Below are positions 43,287 through 54,252 of a stretch of DNA of 64,000 nt, piece by piece. Under the pieces are notes generated by a model. The model ran no database searches, was not told the DNA's origin, and saw only the letters and a program-made list of their open reading frames with translations. Numbering within the stretch: position 1 is the first letter of the stretch; each line of letters starts with the position of its first letter. The stretch comes from Schistosoma haematobium. Taxonomy: Eukaryota > Platyhelminthes > Trematoda > Strigeidida > Schistosomatidae. A program made the position numbers and the translations under genes. The stretch covers positions 87,802,569 to 87,866,568 of the forward strand of contig NC_067195.1 in NCBI RefSeq assembly GCF_000699445.3, in the 5' to 3' direction.

Positions 43287-45758
43287 TTGGTCTATCGCAG
43301 TCCAAGCTGTGAGGCAAATGAGATCCTGTTAAGCAGTCTCAATACTTGGTCCCAAAGTGGTCGATGTCTAATCCTAGGGGACTTTAATGCACCTATGGTA
43401 GACTGGGAAAATCTGCGAACTGAATCGTCAGAAAATTCCTTCGAGCAGGAACTAGTTGATGCGGTTATCACATGTGCCCTAGTGCAACATGTGAAAGAAG
43501 CGACTAGGTACGACCCGGACACTGAATCATCCTTATTAGATCTTATACTGACTCACTATGAGGATGATGTTGCGAACCTCCACCATATGCCACCCTTAGG
43601 TAAAAGTGACCACGCAGTTTTAACTTTCGACTTCCATATAACTGCCAGTCATGAGGACGCGTCAGTCCAGTCCAGACCCAACGTCTGGAAAGCAAACATA
43701 CCAGACATCATGCACTCAGCATCGTTAATAGATTGGACAATAGACCCAGAGTCCTCCATTGAAACGGCCTGGGACGCATTTCGAAAATCATACTTAAAAG
43801 TTACCACACCTCACATCCCTTGGACTATACCAAAGGGGCCGAAAAACTCACGACCATGGTTCAGTAGGGAGGTCCGTATCCTTCTCCGTAAGAAAAGGAA
43901 AACGTGGGATAGATTTAGGTTACTGGGGACTGATGAGTCAAAATCTCAGTATCGAAAGGCTCGGAACACTTGTGCCTCGACCCTCCGTAAGTCTAGAAAA
44001 TTGTACGAAGAAAAACTTGTTAAGGAATCCATAGAATGTCCTAAACGCTTGTATTCCTATATAAACCAAAGGACAAGGAGAAAAGGAAATATTCCTGCTC
44101 TATGGGGAGACAGTACTGCTTCATCATTAGTGGAGGACGACTTTGGTAAGGCTCAAGCGTTCTCGAACTACTTTAGCAACGTGTATACCATAGAAGCACC
44201 CTTCTCGTCAGCGTATACAGATCCCCCCATACATACACTGGATAGCGTGACCATTAAAGAACTCGATGTCTTTGGTCTGCTAAATAAGCTTGACATAGGT
44301 AAATCCACGGGGCCCGATGAATTACATCCTAGGCTACTGAAGGAATTATCTAACTTCGTTGCGAACCCTTTAAGTACATGCTTTAACCTATCCGTTACGC
44401 AGGGTCGCTTACCGAAAGATTGGAAAAACGCCATAGTAAGTCCTGTCTTCAAAACAGGCACGAAACACAAACCTGAGAACTACCGCCCCGTTAGCCTAAC
44501 TAGTGTGGTTGTTAAAATCTTAGAAAAGATTATTCGGAAGGAGCTGTTTAAGTATCTCGATAAAAACCGGATCCTCTCGGAGAAGCAGCATGGCTTCAGA
44601 ATAGGTTATTCTTGTCTCACTAACTTATTAGTGGCTCGTGAAAGCTGGTGTGCTCTTAAGGACCAAAAGCTACCTGTAGACGTCGCCTTCATTGATTTCA
44701 GTAAAGCTTTTGATAAAGTTCCGCACAACCGGCTGTTATATAAGTTAAGACATATCGGGATTGGAGGTAATTTATTGATGTGGATAAAAGACTTCTTAGT
44801 TGGGCGTCAACAAAGAGTAAGGGTGAACTCAAAGTTATCTAGCTGGGAAACTGTGCTTAGTGGAGTGCCCCAGGGTACAGTTTTGGGGCCAGTGCTATCC
44901 CTCTTATATGTAAATGACCTTCCTTGTCTCCTATCATCATCGGTCTTGCTATATGCTGACGATGTCAAGATATGGAGAACGATACGATGTAAGAGTGATA
45001 GCTTAGAACTTCAAAATGACCTGAAGAAGTTATCTGAATGGTCTCAAACATGGCAGTTGCCGATAAATACTTCCAAGTGTGTTGTGATGCATATCGGTCA
45101 TCAAGGCACAGATACATATACGATGAATAACACTGAGCTACCTGTCGTCCAGACATATAATGACTTAGGAGTTATCGTTAGTCAAGACTTAAAGACTACT
45201 GCACACTGCCGTGCAATAGCCGCCAAAAGTTTTAGAACGTTATGGTCAATACGTAGGGCTTTTAGTTATGTCGACACTAAGACGTTTTTGACTTTGTATA
45301 CAGTGTTCGTGCGTCCTAAACTTGAGTACTGCATACAGGCGGCTAGCCCCTGCTTTAAAAAAGATAGTGAGCTTCTGGAAAAGGTTCAAAGAACGGCGAC
45401 TAAGCTGGTTCCCGCAATAGCGAAGCTTCCGTATGAATCTCGACTGGCCAAGCTGAACCTTTTCCCGTTGTCATATCGCAGAACTAGAGGGGACTTGATT
45501 ACAGTCTACAAATTGCTTAGTGATAAATTTGCACCTAACATGCCCTCATTTTTCTTGTCTTCCAAAACAGAGAATTTACGAGGACACTCCAAAAAAGTTC
45601 ATAAGCCGAGAACAAATTACTTGTCAGCTGACTATCGACTTTCCCATCGAATCATCAACGAGTGGAATTCACTACCTCAGCACGTGGTTGAGGCTCCATC
45701 CGTCGACTCTTTCAAAAGAAAGTTGGATCAACTGAGAGACCACCATTGCCAGGACTAA
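43287..45758 (+). CDS. CR1 ORF2 endonuclease-RT, copy 2 (823 aa visible)
   Basis: From VYRSPSCEANE the endonuclease runs through LGDFNAPMVDW and GKSDHAVLTFDF, a basic linker, then RT with ENYRPVSLTS, FIDFSKAFDKVPH, SGVPQGTVLGPVLSLLYVNDL and LLYADDVKIW. One residue before the LLYVNDL stretch is Ser, where copy 1 has Phe. The first about 100 residues of the endonuclease are in another frame, because of one lost G near 43160. The C-terminus is complete. It is the longest intact ORF2 of this family here. Confidence 0.88.
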   Translation: MVYRSPSCEANEILLSSLNTWSQSGRCLILGDFNAPMVDWENLRTESSENSFEQELVDAVITCALVQHVKEATRYDPDTESSLLDLILTHYEDDVANLHHMPPLGKSDHAVLTFDFHITASHEDASVQSRPNVWKANIPDIMHSASLIDWTIDPESSIETAWDAFRKSYLKVTTPHIPWTIPKGPKNSRPWFSREVRILLRKKRKTWDRFRLLGTDESKSQYRKARNTCASTLRKSRKLYEEKLVKESIECPKRLYSYINQRTRRKGNIPALWGDSTASSLVEDDFGKAQAFSNYFSNVYTIEAPFSSAYTDPPIHTLDSVTIKELDVFGLLNKLDIGKSTGPDELHPRLLKELSNFVANPLSTCFNLSVTQGRLPKDWKNAIVSPVFKTGTKHKPENYRPVSLTSVVVKILEKIIRKELFKYLDKNRILSEKQHGFRIGYSCLTNLLVARESWCALKDQKLPVDVAFIDFSKAFDKVPHNRLLYKLRHIGIGGNLLMWIKDFLVGRQQRVRVNSKLSSWETVLSGVPQGTVLGPVLSLLYVNDLPCLLSSSVLLYADDVKIWRTIRCKSDSLELQNDLKKLSEWSQTWQLPINTSKCVVMHIGHQGTDTYTMNNTELPVVQTYNDLGVIVSQDLKTTAHCRAIAAKSFRTLWSIRRAFSYVDTKTFLTLYTVFVRPKLEYCIQAASPCFKKDSELLEKVQRTATKLVPAIAKLPYESRLAKLNLFPLSYRRTRGDLITVYKLLSDKFAPNMPSFFLSSKTENLRGHSKKVHKPRTNYLSADYRLSHRIINEWNSLPQHVVEAPSVDSFKRKLDQLRDHHCQD

Positions 45759-45807
45759 CATAGGCCATCGAGCCTCCTGTCCTTCCCAAACTGAAACTGA
45801 AACTGAA

Positions 45808-46254
45808 TTACAATGGATATTCTTCTTTTACATGATTTAAAAACTTGTTTAGGTTTGATTAAGGTTCAGAGGTTCTGAATTCACAATGCATATGGAATAG
45901 AAACTCGTCTATTGGGTTAGAGTTAGGTTTACGTGTAAGGTTAGGGTTAGGGTTAGTTGAGGGTTAAGGTTTAGGGTTAGGTGAGGGTTTAGGGTTAAGG
46001 TTAGAGTTTAGAGTTAGTTGAGGGTTTAGGGTTAGTTAGGGTTGGGGTTAGGTGAGGGTTTAGGGTTAAGGTTAGGTTTAAGTTTTAGGGTTAGGTGAGG
46101 GTTCAAGGTTAGGGTTTAGGGTTAGGTGAGGGTTTAGGGTTAAGGGTTAGGGTTAGTTGAGGGTTAAGGTTAGGGTTAGAGTTACGTGAGGGTTAGGGTT
46201 AGGATGCTAACATAGGAGTTTTTAAATCATGTTAAAGAAGAATATCCATTGTAA
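45808..46254. mobile_element. TIR element (MITE-like) filled with telomere-like repeats
   Basis: Terminal inverted repeats of 38 bp: 45808-45845 (ttacaatggatattcttctt...) and 46217-46254, with one mismatch. Between them, at about 45930-46200, is a degenerate array of ttaggg, gttaggtgaggg and related units. No coding capacity. It abuts the 3' end of the SR1-like LINE copy 2. TIRs without a transposase gene are typical of MITEs; the telomere-like interior is unusual. A clear target-site duplication was not identified. Confidence 0.75.
45930..46200 (+). repeat. degenerate TTAGGG-type repeat array
   Basis: Many ttaggg units mixed with gttaggtgagggttt and gttagttgagggtt variants. TTAGGG is the telomere unit of schistosomes and most animals, but the variants and the enclosed position show that this is interstitial, not a chromosome end. 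Confidence 0.85.
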
Positions 46255-46299
46255 CTTATTACTTTCTTTTAATATATTTTTACTTTATGCTGTCTTCTG

Positions 46300-46515
46300 A
46301 TTGACTAATAATTGAAATTGCTCAAACGCTTCCGATTGGCTCGTCCCTAAATTAGAGTCTCGCCTTCCTATCTGTTGTAACCTCTCATTAATCACCTACT
46401 CTCTAAAATCTGCTGTGAACCGATTGTATGTTAGCAGCGCGTGTTGAACTTGGCTCCGTGACCTTGAAATTGCTCAAACTCTTCTGATTGGCTCGTCCCT
46501 AAATTAGAGTCTCGC
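46300..46515 (+). repeat. two direct copies of a 50-bp module
   Basis: Positions 46313-46363 and 46465-46515 both read gaaattgctcaaac...gattggctcgtccctaaatt...agtctcgc with few differences. An inverted relative lies at 41419-41486. Confidence 0.8.
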
Positions 46516-47435
46516 TGAAAAAACTACAAGTGTGGTAGATTTCCATTTTACTTTATAATTAAACCAACGAGAAAAAAAAGGTATATATATATATAAGTTA
46601 TTGACATAACATGTCTTTTTTATAACGCTAGTGTTAAGTTCCAGGATTTTGTATGGACCATTAATAATAATTGGTTTAACGTTAGCATAGCTGCGATATT
46701 CATATCAGTTCAGTGTTGTGATTACTAAACAGTTCCCTTATAAGTTGTGTTTAAAATTAGGTATGTGGAATCAATGCGGCTAACATAGTAACCTTACAGT
46801 AACGCACTGTACCATATCTTCACGGTTATTGATTCTTAAATGTCAGAAATTAAAAAAAATTTGAATATTGCCAATAAAGATGGGTTATATGATCACACTA
46901 AAAAGCATGCTGCAGGAAAACTGGTTAAGTCATTACATAAGTTTCCTAAACATGAAAAAAATGATGAGAACTTTAATAAGTACTTGGCCATGGTTTAATC
47001 CAAAATGTTTTGTCTAGAAAACCACTTATTAATAGTAGTATTAAGCGTATCAAGCTACTAAACACATCTTCGACCGAAAACTTTTAGAATTAGTTCATAT
47101 GGTATATATGTATAGCCAGTCTACGTGAAAAATGTATATAGATATGTAAGAAGTACAGCCAACATAGTTAATTAACCAGAAAAAGAAATTATAAAACTCG
47201 CCTGGGTTGCTTTTTGAATTCGTTGTATTTGCCAGTGTTAGTAGTATGAGTTTGATTAAAATCCGCAGCCATCGTTTCGGAATACCTAGCTTATGTGTCC
47301 AGTATTAAAAAAAAATATTTAACATAACACTTATATATCAAAGGCAAAAGTTCTAGGGAGTTGTAGGTGAGGCGGAATGAGGAGAAAAATTATTTTTAAG
47401 TAGATCCAGGGTCTGATTAGCTACGTGGTTAGATT
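46516..47435. other. AT-rich stretch, probably including LTR-element flank
   Basis: A short TA run lies at about 46580-46595. No LTR matching the right side of the gypsy element was found, and no ORF is supported. Confidence 0.4.
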
Positions 47436-50400
47436 TTATCCTGCAGCCGAAACTGTCAACATCCTTGATTGGCTAATCGGATGTGCCCAGCGAACCGTTT
47501 TAGTCATTTGTAAAGATTTATCGTTTTTACATTTCGATTCCGTAATGGATTTGTCAGTTAAATGATCTAACAACACGTATGGTGGTTCATGATCTAGATA
47601 AGCCGGCTTTAGCCTATCAATACTTACTGTGTCGATGTTTCCATGTTTTTCTATCACGAAATATTTAGATTTTCTTGAGACGACTTTGAAAGGACCTTCA
47701 AATGGAGGGCTAAGTGGTGCTTTTATTTTGTCACATCTTATCCAGACGTGCGTGCAATTGCTTAGGTCTTTAGGTATATATACGGCGCGCGATTGTTCAC
47801 GAGTATTAATCGGCTTAAGTTTAGACATGTGGTCCCGTAGTTGATCGACATAATTTTCTAAATTAAGTTTTTGACTGTTAGTATTAGGGTTAACAAATTC
47901 ACCGTGTAGTCTCAGAGTTGTTCCGAAAACCAGTTCCGCAGCTGAACACTGTGCGTCAGTTTTGACAGATGTTCGTATTCCCAACATAACTAATGGTAGG
48001 AATTCTGTCCACTGATTGGGGTTTGAGTGAGATATAAGGGCGGTTTTTAGCTGACGGTGAAAACGTTCTACCATCCCATTAGCCTGAGGATGATATGCAG
48101 TGCAGCGTATCCTATTGGAGCCTAGAAGTTTAGCCAAGTTATTAAATAGTTCAGATTCGAATTGCTCTCCTCTATCAGTCGTTATTGTTATGGGTGTACC
48201 AAAAATGGTTACCCAGTTCTGCATGAAAACCTTGGCTACTGTTTCCGCTGTGATGTCAGCTATCGGGATGGCTATAGGGAATCTGGTAAATCGATCTATG
48301 CATGTAAAAAGATAATTAAAACCGTTTGAACGAGGTAAAGGACCTACCAAGTCGATATGCACATGGGCAAAACGTGCATCTGGTTGCGAGAAAACACCTA
48401 TGGGTGAATTTGTGTGACGATTAATCTTTGATTGTTGGCATGCTGAACACTCTCTAACCCATTTGTGTACACCCTTCTGTAAATTCGGCCATATATATCT
48501 GGCATTGATTAGTTTTGTTGAAGCTTTTGCGCCAGGATGAGACAAAGAATGAAAGTTATTATATATCAACTTTCGCATACTTTTGGGAACGAAAGGTCGC
48601 GGCATTGCGTTGGTCGTGTCACAGTAGATTAGAATACCATCGACAGGTGATGGGAACTGTTTTAAATTAAGACTTGAATTGTTTGTTTTAAGCAGGTTTT
48701 GTAATTCTAGATCCTGCTCTTGTTCGTTTCTCAACATCTCGAAGTTTACTGTGGATTGCTGTAGCACGTTCATTTCTAGCCTAGATAAAGCATCTGCCGC
48801 CTGATTGTCCTGACCTCTGACATGTCGGATATCGCTTGTGAACTGTGACATATAGTCAAGGTGTCGGACTTCTCGAGGTGAGTATTTATCAGCTCTCGCT
48901 TTTAGTACATTCGTTAGTGGTTTGTGATCCGTAAAGACTATAAATTCCCTGCCTTCTCACATGTGTCGGAAGTGTTTAATGGTTAGGTAGATTGCAAGAA
49001 GTTCTCGCCCGAAGGTAGAATACCTTGTCTCTGCTGGAGCGAGTCTTTTTGAGAAGAAAGCAATTGGTTTCCAGGCGTTTTTAACCAGTCGGTTAAGGGC
49101 ACCGCCTACTGCTTTATCTGAAGCATCCACCATCAAAGCAAGTGGGGAAAGAGAATTCGGATATATCAACGTAGTTGCTTGAGCCAGTTTATCTTTAAGC
49201 TGTTTAATAGCTTCGATGGCGTCAGAAGACAGTTTGAATTCTTTTGGTTTTCCTTTAAGTGAATCTGTCAAAGGTTGCATTAATTGTGCACAACCTGGTA
49301 TGAATATGCGATAAAAGTTAATTAGACCTTGAAAACTCCTCAGTTGTGTTAGAGAACTAGGTATGGGGTATTGTTTGATGGTGTTTACTTCTTTTTTGAT
49401 CGGTTTAATCCCTTCTGGGCTTATTGTGTGACCGAGAAATTCTAATGTTTGAACACCGAAAACACACTTACTTTGATGTATGTTTATTCCATGTCCATCC
49501 AGTCTTTTCAACACTGTTTGTACATGCTGTTTGTGTGATTGCAAATCTGGGCTGGCAATTAACAAGTCGTCTATATACCCCTGCGCAAATGGCATATCTC
49601 GAAGTAGGTTGTCTATGAATCTTTGAAATGTCTGTGCCGCATTTCTCAGGCCGAATGGCATGCGTACAAACTCGAATAAGCCAAAGGGTGTTGTAATAGC
49701 TGTCTTGAGAATATCTTCATCAGCCACTGGGATATTGTGATATGCCCTGACTAAGTCAATTTTAGTGAATATGTTCATACCCTGTAAACCGTTTGTGAAA
49801 TCTTGGATATGAGGTATTGGGTACCTATCTGGTACGGTTTGACGGTTGAGGGCTCTGTAATCCCCGCACGATCGCCAGTCACCTTCATTCTTCTTTGGGA
49901 CCATATGCAAAGGGGATGCCCATTGACTATCAGAGGGACGGATAATACCCAGTTGTAGCATATAATCAAACTCGGCCCTAGCGATTTTGAGCTTATCTGG
50001 TGCTAGTCTCCTGGGTTTTGCAAAAACCGGTGCACCTTCGGTTTTGATAGTGTGACTTACTTTTAGTTTGTCTTTAGAAGGCTGTGGGTTTGGTTTAGTT
50101 AAGTTTGGAAATTCTGCGAGTATATCTTGGAATTTCGCTGTTGTTACTGGGGGAGTTTGAATCAAGTTAAGAGAGCTGATGTGACTTTCTTTGCCTTTTG
50201 TGTAATACGAAGTTTCTTTTAGTGTTAATCGCCGTTTCTTGGTGTCAACTAGAAATTCGTATCTCTCTAGAAAGTCCATCCCCAGTATTGCCAGATCTAA
50301 GTCAGCTACCGTGAAAACCCAAGGGAATGGCCTCCTGAACCCCAAATCTAGGGTTAAATTTTTCTGCCCAAATGTCGCAATTTTAGTTTTATTTGCGGCT

Positions 50401-50522
50401 TGAAGTGTAATTGATGATGTTTCTCGACTAATCTCAGTTTTATTTTGAGGGATGATGCTAAGAGCAGCGCCAGTATCCACCAAGAAATTCAAGCCAGAAT
50501 TTCTGTCTCTAACATAAAACAA
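47436..50522 (-). pseudogene. gypsy pol: protease, RT, RNase H, integrase, with one nonsense codon
   Basis: Protease: [11 protein letters not shown] near the start, with the catalytic DTG-type triad. RT: catalytic YIDDLLIA, preceded by [13 protein letters not shown]. RNase [14 protein letters not shown] and later an HVRGQDNQAADALSR segment. Integrase: an HHCC zinc motif (HPGAKAS..., CSACQQSK), a catalytic DDE set (HIDLVGPLP, TTDRGEQF, NGMVERFHRQL). The frame is open except for a TGA at about 48957-48959, between RT and RNase H; two ORFs (50522-48957 and 48851-47436) result. It seems a recently disabled copy. The C-terminus (ending VSAAG) looks natural. Confidence 0.85.
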
Positions 50523-50569
50523 GCGACTGTTTAGGCGCCCCTCCTCAGTCGTCGCGACCTGGGGAGGGG

Positions 50570-51010
50570 TTACTCGTTTCCCGCTGTCTTAGAATTGTGC
50601 TTAGGCCAGGCGCATAGTTGCATGCACTTGGTTGAGTTGACACCAAACTTCCAGTTGTACCAACAAAACTGCCCAGATTGTCCGGACATTTGTGACCTGT
50701 TTTGTGACTTGGATCGTGGTCGTTGTGGTGACCTGCTCCTGTTTCTATGACCCATTTGCATTCTGGTGACAGCCTCAGTGAGACTCTTAACACTCGCAAT
50801 GAGTCCTTCTGTGACGGGGTCTTTTGCTGATTCTACTTTTTGTGTGTGATTTATTGTGCCTGATCCAGTTGGAGGACCTCTTTCCATTATTCTATCGGCT
50901 ATACGCGCTAAATGAGATAATGAGGTTTCAGGATCTTGTGCATCCAAACAGTGTTGGACGTAGCATGGGAGAGCTTGTATCCATCCTTGTTTTAGGACTG
51001 CTTCACCCAC
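50570..51010 (-). pseudogene. gypsy gag, C-terminal part (146 aa)
   Basis: Has the LP-x(2)-VQ and LSHLARIADRIME segments typical of the C-terminal capsid of this gypsy group, a basic RNRSRSPQRPRSKSQNRSQ stretch, and a Cys/Trp-rich motif (FCWYNWKFG, then KCMQLCAW) in the place of a nucleocapsid knuckle. The N-terminal half is absent. The frame differs from that of pol by one base at about 50575, and the ORF ends there. Confidence 0.75.
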
Positions 51011-51027
51011 CCATGGTGTACGATTGA

Positions 51028-52784
51028 CTGATGCGCGTTAGTTGTCCTTAACCTTGACGTAAATCGATGAACTCGTCGACAATCAGCGACCCAACTGCCG
51101 GATGATTTGGCTAGGTCTCAGTGACATTTCACTGACCCTACACTGTTGTTCGATTTCACACTAATAATATACATAGTATATTTATTACTAATGCATCTCT
51201 TGTGGGTGTTAGTGGACGTCTGAAGCAGGAAAATGTGTGCCGTCCTCACAGAAAGTAGATCAGTGGATTGCGTTTCACCAGTTTTATAGATCACAAAGTT
51301 TTAAAGTCTATCTATCACCGTCGAAAATTCTTAGCACATCCCTCAGCTGCTATATTTCAACGATTGAATATTACTTTGAGCGCATATAACTAAAATACTC
51401 AGCACAGAGGAGCTAAGAAATGTCCAACATGTTGACCATATAGTAAACACAATTTGTTGGAGTAAGTGAGTACGTAACAATTATAAACATCAAAAAATTG
51501 TTAAGTTTGTCCTACATTGTTCCCTTTCTACTCTTCTGTATATTGTCTTATACTATTTATTTACATTCAGCAAGCAGTTGTATTCCCAACGACGCAAGTT
51601 GTACTGTAATATTCTGAAAGGTTCACATATACTTATAACGTTTATTGTACTTATCATTATAATTACTGTATCTTAATCGCTGTAGCCGTTATCCACAGTT
51701 TTGTGCATTTGTTTAGACGCAACAGTTTCCATATTGTTTGTTCTTGGTTCGGGTTCCGGTTGTTCGTAAACTGTTATCAAATTTAGACACGGCTATCAGC
51801 TGTCCTTTGTATGTTATAATTATTCTTTATGTTACTGTTACAGGAAGCCTTTTTATTTTCATACTTGAAGGACGCGTTTAAACGCCCCAGACACCTCACA
51901 AGTTGAGGTTTGTAACTAAATTTTGTTTATTATTCAATAAAGAACCGCTATTGTAGACAAATCGTTGTTTTGGAAACTTCGGTTTTGCGCGTATCTCAAT
52001 CGGGTGACTTGGGCGCTTCGATAGATCTGATATAGCTGTTAAATAACGATATCCCAAAATCCTCGACAATATGCAACATATGCACGAAATCCCATGACTT
52101 GACGTTTTGACCGTCCGGATTGACTTAATTTGGCAATTTGAATACAAATCTAGTCATCTGATAGTATCGTGATAGGTGAAACACTAGAATCTGGACTTCA
52201 TCTCATACAGACCAATGGATAGGCATTATGAAGAAGCAAATAACTATCTAACAGAGATCAGTTTATAGTAAGAAATGATATTATCGAAAATACAAGTATA
52301 TAACATCAGTTTCTAATGGATAATTGTACATCGATATTCATAAACACTTTAAATAATAATATTGTTTTAATTATTTATTTGTTTCCTTCTAATTGAAGCT
52401 GTCCGCGTCATTCGTATTTTACTGCACCATTTTGTTTTATATGGATTTAAACAATCTTTAGCTGCTCCACCACGTGATCTTCTAATGATATCATTAGTAT
52501 TCGGATAAAATTTTGGATTCCATAATAATTTTTGTTTTAATTTATCACTAATTTTGTATAAGAGAAAACATGTTGAAAAATCTTATTGAAATGTAAAAGT
52601 AATAAAATTGATTATTTACGTTATTTTTTAGTTGACAAGCTGTATTTAGTCAAATAAATGATTATTAAGGAATTCAAAGAATTCAACATTAGAGAATAAA
52701 TAAACATGATATTATCAGTATACGGGGTTGTGGAGATTAAGGTATTGATTGAGATCATGAACCGACTGATATTAAATCACTATT
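51028..52784. other. no gene recognised; upstream flank of gypsy element
   Basis: AT-rich with short ORFs. The missing gag N-terminus and 5' LTR are expected here but were not recognised. Confidence 0.45.
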
Positions 52785-52905
52785 GAAAACCTGTGGGACT
52801 ATTCAGCAGTGCGCATCCATGATCTCGCTCACGGGATTCAAACCCAATGCCTTCAGTCTTACGTGCGAACGCTTCACCTCTAGAACCCTGAGTCGGCATC
52901 CAACG
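52785..52905 (-). repeat. hammerhead-type SINE, minus copy of an inverted pair
   Basis: The reverse complement runs from a tRNA-like head (gttggatgccgactcag) through gggtttgaatcccg (B-box-like) to ggatgcgcactgctgaatagtcccacag, where it stops within the ribozyme-like stem II. It is 3'-truncated. Confidence 0.7.
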
Positions 52906-52956
52906 ATGTTATTGTCTAACCTCAACCAATCCGCAAAATTGCGAAACGTTCGTACA

Positions 52957-53095
52957 CGAGACTGAAGGCCCTGAGTTTGAATCCCGCGAGGCGGGATCGT
53001 GGATGCGCACTGCTGAAGAGTCCCACAATAAGACAAAACAGCCGTACAGTGCTTCCAGGTTTTATATGGTGGTCTAACATCAATCAGTTCATGAT
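52957..53095 (+). repeat. hammerhead-type SINE, plus copy of an inverted pair (5'-truncated)
   Basis: Contains gagtttgaatcccgcg and the ribozyme-like body gcactgctgaagagtcccac... ending in gtacagtgcttccagg and the tail catcaatcagttcatgatt. Core bases are degenerate (ctgaaga; caaaa instead of cgaaa). Confidence 0.7.
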
Positions 53096-53597
53096 TTCAA
53101 TTAAAAAAATATGATATTGTTGACCAATCATTATGAATACCACAGGTCTGCTAAAGGTTATTTGTAACTCATCCAATACAGTACGAACGTCATTGAATTT
53201 GACAATAAGCGACGTAAGTTTAAATGATATACGAAACACTTATTCCCTTGAAATTATAGACATCCACTGAAAATGTATAAACAATGAAATCTGAGACGAT
53301 GGACTGATATTTGCAAAAGTTTGCAAATTAACTATTTACTGTATGCTTCTCAAATTTTAGTGAGATATTCTGTAATTTCGTGTTCCAATACATTCGATTG
53401 TCCCCACTTGTTCTTGTTCACCACACAGTCATTTTAGTGTATATAATTTAAGGAGTTTTCAGTTAGAGACCTGATGAATAATAACGAGGGTAATACATTC
53501 AGATTACGTAGAAAATGTGTGTTTTTTAACACCCTCAAAGAGTTTGTTAAAGCTATGCATCACAAATCGAAAATAAATTAATTATCAAAACACTCAC
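53096..53597. other. no feature recognised
   Basis: AT-rich, 3' of the last visible exon of the unassigned gene; it may be intron. Confidence 0.5.
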
Positions 53598-53758
53598 TTT
53601 GTCAGCAGCAATTTACACATTTGACCGTCATTCGACTCATATATTTCTTGAGCTTCCGGTCGTATTCGTGGAGTTTGCTTTGGTATTAATTCAGGATTCA
53701 TCGAGTGCAAGTTACTATTATTGAGTGTTCCACGATTTCTTTTAGCATATTCAACTCC
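53598..53758 (-). CDS. unassigned host gene, exon 5 of the visible model
   Basis: The acceptor is ttgttaag before 53758; the donor is GTGAGTG at 53597-53591. The start phase (0) fits the donor after 54253. It encodes GVEYAKRNRGTLNNSN, NPELIPKQTPRIRPEAQEIY and GQMCKLLLTK. It is polar, without membrane segments. The pattern A/E-x(3,4)-N/Y-x(4)-G-x-M/L recurs in other exons of the gene. The end phase shows that the gene continues to the left; no further exon was identified there. Product unknown. Confidence 0.6.
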
Positions 53759-54252
53759 CTTAACAAATAGGTCAGAGTAAAAAGAAAACTCAATCAACTT
53801 TTTGTAATGCTTTATCATTATTACTTGTAAGGCTTCATTGTTGTTAATATTTAGGATTGAAAATGATCATTCTTTGTTAGGATATGAGATATTTGAATCA
53901 ATGCGACAATAACGGATACTCTACCATACAGCTAATCGTAAATAAATATATAAGTTTCTATCCATCAATCAAACAAACTGTTCCCAAAAAGCTTAAGCCA
54001 AATGATAAATGAATGAAAAAAATAGATAGATATCCTTAAAGACGAACTCGCTGGTATCTGGTAACCGTCAACAAGGCATATATTCAAACTGAAGGTAACG
54101 ATTGTATCAACCAAATACGTAATCCGAAGCACTCACCAGTTTAACAGTAAATTAAGACAATAAACAAGATAGATGTAGGTTTCATGTGAGATGTTTCAAA
54201 GTATTTACATAATAAATATGCATAGTTGTAAAACACTTTGTTAAATACATAC

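Larger units (their letters stand above)
41540..45807 (+). mobile_element. SR1-like CR1-clade LINE, copy 2 (full length)
   Basis: The same 5' end, ORFs and ctgaaa tail as copy 1 at 22832-27104, with few differences over 4.2 kb. Here ORF2 endonuclease-linker-RT is one frame (43287-45758), while ORF1 is broken by single-base losses in runs near 42470 and 42528, and the start of ORF2 by one near 43160. The breaks fall at different places from those of copy 1. Confidence 0.88.
47436..51027 (-). mobile_element. Ty3/gypsy LTR retrotransposon, damaged and without visible LTRs
   Basis: Reading leftward: the gag C-terminal half (51010-50570), protease, RT, RNase H and integrase (50522-47436). The order protease-RT-RNaseH-integrase defines Ty3/gypsy. 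Gag lacks its N-terminal half, and no matching LTR pair was recognised on either side, so the copy is 5'-deleted or its LTRs have diverged. Schistosome gypsy families include Boudicca, Gulliver and Saci elements; which one this is cannot be decided from memory. Confidence 0.85.

Noticed and set aside
45930..46200. True telomere
   Set aside because: The array is short, degenerate, enclosed by inverted repeats and followed by ordinary sequence.
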